This document shows positions 6,440 to 9,582 of a stretch of 9,582 bases of DNA, piece after piece. This DNA comes from RGIG5612 sp045600845. Lineage in GTDB: Bacteria; Bacillota; Clostridia; Lachnospirales; Lachnospiraceae. The notes beneath the pieces are model-generated. The model searched no databases. It was not told the origin of the DNA and saw only the letters and a list, made by a program, of their open reading frames with translations. Made by a program: the position numbers and the translations under genes. The stretch spans positions 1 through 9,582 of the forward strand of contig JAZRYR010000048.1 of assembly GCA_045600845.1 (NCBI GenBank), written 5' to 3'. Position 1 is the first letter of the stretch; each line of letters opens with the position of its first letter.

Positions 6440-7155
6440 TGCCACTCACCTCTTTTCTCAATCGGCTTCCGAAGAATCGTCAAGCCTACTACAATGCAGG
6501 CCATCGTCGGTATCAGAAAAGAATCCTCTCCAAAAAGAATGAGACAGATAACAGACATTCCCAATCCGATATATGCAGTCATATGCTGCTTATCTTTTAT
6601 CCATTGTTCCAGGAAAATCACAACAAAAAGAGCGGTCATGGCAAAGTCCAGACCTTCCGTGTTAAAGGTAATCAAAACGCCTAACAGCCCGCCAATGGTA
6701 GCGCTGGCAACCCAGTAAAACTGATTTAAAGCAGTTACAAAAAACATGAACCAGCCAGTATCCACATCGGCTGGTATATCTGCAGAATAGTTGATGGAAA
6801 AAGACTCATCACACATGCCGAAAATCAAATAGAATTTTTTCCATCCAGCGCCTTTATATTTTTCCAACATGGAAATACCGTAGAACAGATGTCGGGCCTG
6901 AATCATGAGGACCATGAGCAGCGTCTGAAATGGTGCAAATTTGCTCAGAAGCATCGATACGGCGACAAATTCCAACGATCCCCCGAAGATGGTGAGGCTC
7001 ATGATCATCGGATAAATAAAAGAAAAGCCCGACACTCTCATATAGATTCCATAAGTAATTCCCAGGAATCCAAAACCTGCCAGAATAGGCAAGGTCTTTG
7101 GGAATGCGGCTTTAAAAGCTTTCCTTATTTTCTTTTTATTATTTTCTTCTTTCAC
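6436..7155 (-). CDS. azlC: AzlC family branched-chain amino acid exporter subunit
   Basis: This is the large subunit of the AzlCD exporter, 239 residues, in the cytoplasmic membrane. A lysine-rich N-terminus (1-20) precedes several hydrophobic segments (about 21-40, 46-68, 75-95, 137-165, 170-187, 193-208 and 211-228). Family signatures are FGGSLEFVAVSML (57-69), QARHLFYG (86-93) and FGMCDESFSI (112-121). The only usable start is a GTG at 7155; a stop codon lies upstream in frame and no Shine-Dalgarno site is well placed. The start instead overlaps, as GTGA, the stop of a short leader frame with a strong ribosome site. This suggests that translation depends on coupling. It is co-transcribed with azlD. 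Confidence 0.9.
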   Translation of the reverse strand: MKEENNKKKIRKAFKAAFPKTLPILAGFGFLGITYGIYMRVSGFSFIYPMIMSLTIFGGSLEFVAVSMLLSKFAPFQTLLMVLMIQARHLFYGISMLEKYKGAGWKKFYLIFGMCDESFSINYSADIPADVDTGWFMFFVTALNQFYWVASATIGGLLGVLITFNTEGLDFAMTALFVVIFLEQWIKDKQHMTAYIGLGMSVICLILFGEDSFLIPTMACIVVGLTILRKPIEKRGEWQ

Positions 7156-7217
7156 GAATTGACAGCTTCTTTCTTAAGCTTTTCCGATTTTTGGAACAAA
7201 TTCTTTGTCCCGATCAA
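7152..7217 (-). CDS. possible azlC leader peptide, 21 codons
   Basis: A TTG at 7217 is preceded by AGGGAGG with a 6-base spacer, and a stop codon lies in frame 12 bases upstream. The frame encodes 21 residues, LIGTKNLFQKSEKLKKEAVNS when split as LIGTKNLFQK and SEKLKKEAVNS, and ends in TGA overlapping the azlC GTG start (GTGA). The peptide is lysine-rich and shows no run of Leu, Ile or Val codons, so classic attenuation by branched-chain codons is not indicated. I infer a role as a translational coupler that loads ribosomes onto azlC, which has no ribosome site of its own. There is no homology evidence. Confidence 0.45.
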   Translation of the reverse strand: MIGTKNLFQKSEKLKKEAVNS

Positions 7218-7255
7218 ATACGTCCTCCCTTACGGCAGAATATATTCGTTGGCAT

Positions 7256-7261
7256 ATTATA
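7256..7261 (-). promoter_or_regulatory. possible -10 for azlCD
   Basis: TATAAT occurs on the minus strand about 40 bases upstream of the leader frame, within the second copy of the duplicated barstar end. No convincing -35 or TGn extension accompanies it. azlCD could instead be read from the barnase-barstar promoter, since no terminator separates them. Confidence 0.35.
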
Positions 7262-7316
7262 AAAGAATGCAGGTACGAGCATCTTTTTTATAAAAGAACA
7301 CAGGTGCAGGCATCTT
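7258..7316. repeat. imperfect tandem duplication of the barstar 3' end
   Basis: The 28-base copies at 7258-7285 and 7289-7316 agree at 23 of 28 positions, with a period of 31 bases. The second spans the last codons and stop of the barstar gene; the first lies just past the stop and would encode a similar ending (DARTCILL-stop versus DACTCVLL-stop). Confidence 0.8.
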
Positions 7317-7521
7317 CAAATACATCTAAAACCTTTGGGAAATAGCCTCCTGCGGATTTTGAATTCACAATGATCAAAGTCAGATGATGCATACCGGTAA
7401 GACAGTCATATAAAGCATCCAGATTATTTCCGTAATAATCCGGAAGTTCCAGTATCCATTTTAAATATTCATGAGCAGATTGTTTTTCTGTTAATTTTTT
7501 TGCATCTAAAATTATTTTCAT
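7288..7521 (-). CDS. barstar family ribonuclease inhibitor
   Basis: This is a cytoplasmic inhibitor, 77 residues, that should bind and block the barnase-type RNase encoded just upstream. The core LPDYYGNNLDALYDCLTG (26-43) matches barstar's binding helix. The residues that contact barnase in Bacillus barstar, Tyr29, Asp35 and Asp39, fall at identical positions here. FEDA (68-71) matches the C-terminal helix. The protein is about 13 residues shorter than the 90-residue prototype, with less sequence around helix 3 and an unusual ACTCVLL ending. That ending lies in a tandem duplication. The ATG at 7521 has GGAG 7 bases upstream; longer in-frame starts further up lack a ribosome site. It follows the RNase gene by 92 bases. 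Confidence 0.88.
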   Translation of the reverse strand: MKIILDAKKLTEKQSAHEYLKWILELPDYYGNNLDALYDCLTGMHHLTLIIVNSKSAGGYFPKVLDVFEDACTCVLL

Positions 7522-7613
7522 TTTTTTCTCCGTTAATAATTCGTTACCAATCCTATGAGAACTTTGCTTCGTTATACAGCAGTCAGGCGGTTCTTCTTTA
7601 TGCTGCAAGCAAT

Positions 7614-8186
7614 CTACTCTTCGCCATACAGCAGCTCGAAGGATTCATAATGATCATCTGTATAATAGATTAAACCGTCATTGGAGAAGATAATACGTTT
7701 TGCATTCCTGGATCCCTTTTTGTAGTCAATATCACATTCGTAATATTTCCGGCCTTTTGCTGTCGGCAAAAGACCTTCCCTATTTCCAAACTTATCACCA
7801 CCAATGGATTTTCCCGGAGCCACTTTGTCCAAGTTGCCCATGCTTTTCCAGCCGAAATCTTCTGCTTCCGACTTTGTTATATAGTTACTTGGAAGATGTC
7901 CATAGATATAAATATATTCCGCAACTTCTTCCTTACTGGTATATTCTCCATCTTCCCGGACGCCGGACGGTTTCGTCTCCGGTTCCGTTTTCTCTTCTTT
8001 AGTTTCTTTTTCCTGTTTGATCTCCGTCTCCGTAGATGCAGATGTCGATATTTCCTTTGCAGTTGTTATTTCTTGTGTTGTTTGAGCCGGATCTTCTGGA
8101 TTGTCATTCTTACAAGCTGCAATGCCACAAACCAGCAACATAAAAACCAATAATGTCGCAAATATTTTAAATATCTTTTTCTTCAT
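7614..8186 (-). CDS. barnase-type ribonuclease, predicted lipoprotein
   Basis: This is a 190-residue exported guanyl-preferring RNase of the barnase (N1/T1) family. Residues 1-24 are a signal peptide (KKK, then a hydrophobic run) ending in a lipobox IAAC with the lipidated Cys at 25. Residues 26-78 are a low-complexity T/S/E/K linker. Residues about 80-190 are the RNase domain, with YITKSEAEDFGW, VAPGKSIGGDKFGNREG and ECDIDY. All catalytic residues can be placed against barnase: K105 (K27), R136 (R59), E150 (E73, general base), R160 (R83), R164 (R87) and H179 (H102, general acid), so activity is expected. Barnase itself is a freely secreted protein; a lipid anchor is the unusual part. The barstar-like gene downstream supplies immunity. 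The ATG at 8186 has a weak AGG site 7 bases upstream. Confidence 0.93.
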   Translation of the reverse strand: MKKKIFKIFATLLVFMLLVCGIAACKNDNPEDPAQTTQEITTAKEISTSASTETEIKQEKETKEEKTEPETKPSGVREDGEYTSKEEVAEYIYIYGHLPSNYITKSEAEDFGWKSMGNLDKVAPGKSIGGDKFGNREGLLPTAKGRKYYECDIDYKKGSRNAKRIIFSNDGLIYYTDDHYESFELLYGEE

Positions 8187-8197
8187 AGCAGTACCTA

Positions 8198-8227
8198 TCT
8201 ATAATAGATTTTTCCATGTATTGTCAA
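8198..8227 (-). promoter_or_regulatory. barnase-barstar promoter
   Basis: On the minus strand there is a perfect -35 TTGACA (8222-8227), an 18-base spacer and TATAGA (8198-8203). The start would fall only a few bases before the ribosome site, giving a very short leader. Confidence 0.6.
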
Positions 8228-8404
8228 AAAAATTTCAAACAAATGATTCCACTTTTCTCATATGAAACATAACGATTATATAAATTTTCGAGGAAAATAT
8301 CTACCGTTAAATCAATACCAATACATAACTCGTATATATATGCAGAAACACTAAGAGTAGCTGTACTTAACTCCAGTTTTTACACAAAAAGAAAAAAAAG
8401 AAAA
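8228..8404. other. AT-rich intergenic stretch
   Basis: Between the barnase promoter and the tRNA-Phe terminator I see no gene, known RNA or long repeat. A small ATTTTC-gag-GAAAAT hairpin and an A-rich tract (the T-tract of the tRNA terminator read on the other strand) are the only structure. Confidence 0.6.
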
Positions 8405-8427
8405 AAACCACGTCAAAAACGTGGTTT
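8405..8427 (-). terminator. terminator of the tRNA cluster
   Basis: An 8-bp stem AAACCACG / CGTGGTTT with a 7-base loop is followed on the minus strand by a long T-rich run. It lies 5 bases past the end of tRNA-Phe, the last gene of the cluster. Confidence 0.9.
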
Positions 8428-8432
8428 CTTCG

Positions 8433-8505
8433 TGCCCAGAACCGGAATCGAACCAGTGACACGTGGATTTTCAGTCCACTGCTCTACCAACTGAGCTATC
8501 TGGGC
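8433..8505 (-). tRNA. tRNA-Phe (anticodon GAA)
   Basis: This is a 73-base cloverleaf. The acceptor GCCCAGA pairs fully with TCTGGGC, the anticodon arm is GTGGA-CTGAAAA-TCCAC with GAA, and the T-arm is ACTGG-TTCGATT-CCGGT. The discriminator is A and no CCA is encoded. Confidence 0.97.
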
Positions 8506-8523
8506 GAAAAAATTAGTAATCAC

Positions 8524-8656
8524 AAATTCGCCGAATTTTTTAAAAATGGAATTTATAGCTTGCTTGATAAATTTCATTTTTAAAAATTCAAAGCAGGATT
8601 TGTATTTGCAAATCCTGCGACCACGCGACAGCCGAAGGCTGTAAGTGGGCGAATTT
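8524..8656. other. structured spacer element A in tRNA cluster
   Basis: A 9-bp outer stem, AAATTCGCC (8524-8532) with GGCGAATTT (8648-8656), closes a branched fold. Inside are a long AT-rich hairpin (8533-8589) with AGCTTGCTTG at its loop, a perfect 10-bp hairpin GCAGGATTTG/CAAATCCTGC (8593-8618), and ACAGCC-GAA-GGCTGT (8628-8642) extended by CCAC/GTGG. It shares loop sequence and layout with the element at 8886-9008. The function is unknown. Confidence 0.6.
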
Positions 8657-8676
8657 AAACTATCTAAATTTTCAAG

Positions 8677-8750
8677 TAGCGGGGGCAGGATTTGAACCTG
8701 CGACCTCCGGGTTATGAGCCCGACGAGCTTCCGGACTGCTCTACCCCGCG
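8677..8750 (-). tRNA. initiator tRNA-fMet (anticodon CAT)
   Basis: This is a 74-base cloverleaf. The acceptor CGCGGGG pairs with CCCCGCT except at position 1-72 (C-U), the unpaired end required of initiators. The anticodon stem ends in GGG/CCC around loop CTCATAA, the second initiator hallmark. The T-arm is GCAGG-TTCAAAT-CCTGC, the discriminator is A, and no CCA is encoded. Confidence 0.95.
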
Positions 8751-8796
8751 TCATTGGAGCAACTAGTGCCGAAAGGAGAATAATAAACTCTCTAAA

Positions 8797-8878
8797 TGGG
8801 GGAAAGTGGATTCGAACCACTGAAGGCAGTGCCAGCAGATTTACAGTCTGTCCCCTTTGGCCACTCGGGAATTCCCCC
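8797..8878 (-). tRNA. tRNA-Tyr (anticodon GTA)
   Basis: This is an 82-base class II tRNA with a long variable arm. The acceptor GGGGGAA pairs with TTCCCCC, the anticodon arm is CAGA-CTGTAAA-TCTG with GTA, and the T-arm is GTGG-TTCGAAT-CCAC. The discriminator is A and no CCA is encoded. Confidence 0.95.
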
Positions 8879-8885
8879 AACTTGA

Positions 8886-9008
8886 GTGATGCAAAAACAT
8901 TAAGCTGATTGTCATGCAAGCTTGCTTGCTAAGAAAAGCAGGTTGATGTTTTAATGTCGCGAAAGCGGCGGGGCGAGGAAATCGAAGATTTCCGAGCACC
9001 AGCATCAC
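8886..9008. other. structured spacer element B in tRNA cluster
   Basis: An outer stem GTGATGC (8886-8892) / GCATCAC (9002-9008) encloses three pairings. AAAACATTAA (8894-8903) pairs with TTGATGTTTT (8943-8952, one wobble), capped by CTTGCT/AGCAGG (8925-8930 with 8937-8942). GTCGC-GAAA-GCGGC (8956-8969) is a GNRA-loop hairpin on the plus strand. GGAAATC-GAA-GATTTCC (8977-8993) is flanked by GA/GA and GC pairs. It lies between tRNA-Tyr and tRNA-Val and resembles element A. The function is unknown. Confidence 0.6.
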
Positions 9009-9033
9009 GACAATCGTACATCTCTCAACTAAA

Positions 9034-9106
9034 TGGGGCCTACAGGGCTCGAACCTGTGACCCCCTGCTTGTAAGGCAGGTGCTCTCCCAGCTGAGCTAA
9101 GACCCC
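9034..9106 (-). tRNA. tRNA-Val (anticodon TAC)
   Basis: This is a 73-base cloverleaf. The acceptor GGGGTCT pairs with AGGCCCC, the anticodon arm is CCTGC-CTTACAA-GCAGG with TAC, and the T-arm is ACAGG-TTCGAGC-CCTGT. The discriminator is A and no CCA is encoded. Confidence 0.97.
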
Positions 9107-9135
9107 AAATGTAAAATTATCAACGTACCGAGACT

Positions 9136-9164
9136 ATTTTCTCACATGAAGCCATGTCAGTCAA
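9136..9164 (-). promoter_or_regulatory. possible internal promoter before tRNA-Val
   Basis: On the minus strand there is TTGACT (9159-9164), a 17-base spacer and GAAAAT (9136-9141), about 30 bases upstream of tRNA-Val. The -10 is weak (4 of 6), so this is only a candidate. Confidence 0.3.
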
Positions 9165-9178
9165 TAAAAATCTCAGAA

Positions 9179-9252
9179 CGACCCAGATGAGACTCGAACT
9201 CACGACCTCCGCCGTGACAGGGCGGCGCTCTAACCAACTGAGCCACTGGGCC
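9179..9252 (-). tRNA. tRNA-Asp (anticodon GTC)
   Basis: This is a 74-base cloverleaf. The acceptor GGCCCAG pairs with CTGGGTC, the anticodon arm is CCGCC-CTGTCAC-GGCGG with GTC, and the T-arm is GTGAG-TTCGAGT-CTCAT. The discriminator is G, as expected for Asp. No CCA is encoded. A 6-bp hairpin ATATGG/CCATAT (9259-9276) lies just upstream. Confidence 0.97.
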
Positions 9253-9287
9253 ATTTTCATATGGAATAAACCATATTAAGATAAAAA

Positions 9288-9303
9288 GAGGGTTTACGCC
9301 CTC
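9288..9303 (-). terminator. short terminator after 23S rRNA
   Basis: GAGGG-CGTAAA-CCCTC is followed by TTTTTAT on the minus strand, about 77 bases beyond the 23S end and 36 before tRNA-Asp. The stem is only 5 bp, so some read-through into the tRNA cluster is likely; no strong promoter for tRNA-Asp is visible in between. Confidence 0.65.
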
Positions 9304-9379
9304 AAAACCACAAGAAATACCTGCACAATGCGACTTCGTGCCAAACGCACGCTCCAGTCTCCGTCTCTTACGGCCTTCT

Positions 9380-9582
9380 GGTCAACTCCTCGACCTATTA
9401 GTAACAGTCAGCTGCATACATTACTGTACTTCCACCTCTGTCCTATCAACCTTGTCGTCTTCAAGGGGTCTTACTCTTGCGATGGGATATCTCATCTTGA
9501 GGGGGGCTTCACGCTTAGATGCCTTCAGCGTTTATCCCGTCCCGACTTGGCTACGCTGCCATGCACTTGGTAATACAACAGC
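9380..9582 (-). rRNA. 23S ribosomal RNA, 3' end (partial)
   Basis: The minus strand matches conserved 23S domain VI sequence: GCTGAAGGCATCTAAGC, GAAGACGACAAGGTTGATAG, and the terminal ACTAATAGGTCGAGGAGTT followed by GACC. About 203 bases are present; the rest lies beyond the right edge. The mature 3' end is placed at about 9380 by analogy with other bacteria and may be off by a few bases. No 5S gene follows before the tRNA cluster. Confidence 0.95.

Noticed and set aside
6440..6445. GTG start at 6445 for azlD
   Set aside because: It is only 3 bases from the Shine-Dalgarno site, whereas the ATG at 6439 has 9 bases and a classic ATGA overlap with azlC.
6090..6461. Open frame of 123 codons on the minus strand
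   Set aside because: It is an out-of-frame shadow of azlD; the azlD frame shows the family motifs.
7522..7608. Longer barstar with a TTG start at 7608
   Set aside because: There is no ribosome site there, the added residues do not resemble barstar, and the ATG at 7521 has GGAG and matches prototype numbering.
8413..8919. Long open frame of 168 codons on the minus strand
   Set aside because: It runs through tRNA-Phe, tRNA-fMet and tRNA-Tyr and the terminator; its protein contains the familiar false translation of tRNA sequence.
9253..9379. Search for a 5S rRNA gene after 23S
   Set aside because: The stretch is too short after allowing for the hairpin and terminator, and no 5S core motif is visible on either strand.
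9328..9573. Open frame of 81 codons on the plus strand
   Set aside because: It is antisense to the 23S rRNA 3' end.
1..9582. CRISPR array, insertion sequence or integrase
   Set aside because: No regularly spaced direct repeats, transposase or recombinase sequence was found in any frame I read.

Overview
The window looks like part of a chromosome from an anaerobic clostridial Firmicute, probably Lachnospiraceae or a close relative. The base composition is moderately low in GC. Most Shine-Dalgarno sites are strong, and meso-diaminopimelate dehydrogenase, a preQ1-controlled queT, AzlCD, barnase/barstar and a corrinoid-type uroporphyrinogen decarboxylase-like (URO-D) methyltransferase all fit that group. 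The exact taxon cannot be fixed from the sequence alone. Nearly everything is on the minus strand; queT is the only clear plus-strand gene.

Layout, left to right. Bases 1-889 (minus) hold ddh, cut by the window edge, with its promoter at 973-1001. Bases 1059-1653 (plus) hold a promoter, a preQ1-type riboswitch that starts at the predicted transcription start, and queT. A structured 3' region and a symmetric terminator follow, shared with a tRNA-Lys gene (minus, 1838-1910) that has its own promoter. Bases 2023-4505 (minus) hold a regulator with a TetR DNA-binding part and a C-terminal PAS-like domain, followed 41 bp later by glnA, so the two are probably co-transcribed. Bases 4679-5935 (minus) hold a URO-D/MtaA-type methyltransferase with its own terminator, promoter and a 20-bp palindrome over the -10. 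Bases 6113-7217 (minus) hold azlD and azlC, preceded by a short leader reading frame whose stop overlaps the azlC start. Bases 7288-8186 (minus) hold a barstar-type inhibitor and, upstream of it, a lipoprotein-anchored barnase-type ribonuclease with all catalytic residues present. Bases 8405-9252 (minus) are a tRNA cluster transcribed in the order Asp, Val, Tyr, fMet, Phe, with two large structured spacers and a terminator at the end. Bases 9380-9582 are the 3' end of a 23S rRNA gene, with no 5S gene after it.

Main functional themes are nitrogen and amino-acid handling (glnA with a sensor-like regulator, azlCD branched-chain amino-acid export, ddh for lysine/peptidoglycan precursor), queuosine precursor uptake for tRNA modification (queT), an exported RNase with cytoplasmic immunity protein, and translation RNA genes. 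The points most worth a second look are the lipoprotein barnase with barstar, the TetR-PAS/glnA pair, the azlC leader frame with GTGA coupling, the palindrome at the methyltransferase promoter, and the two related folded elements inside the tRNA cluster.
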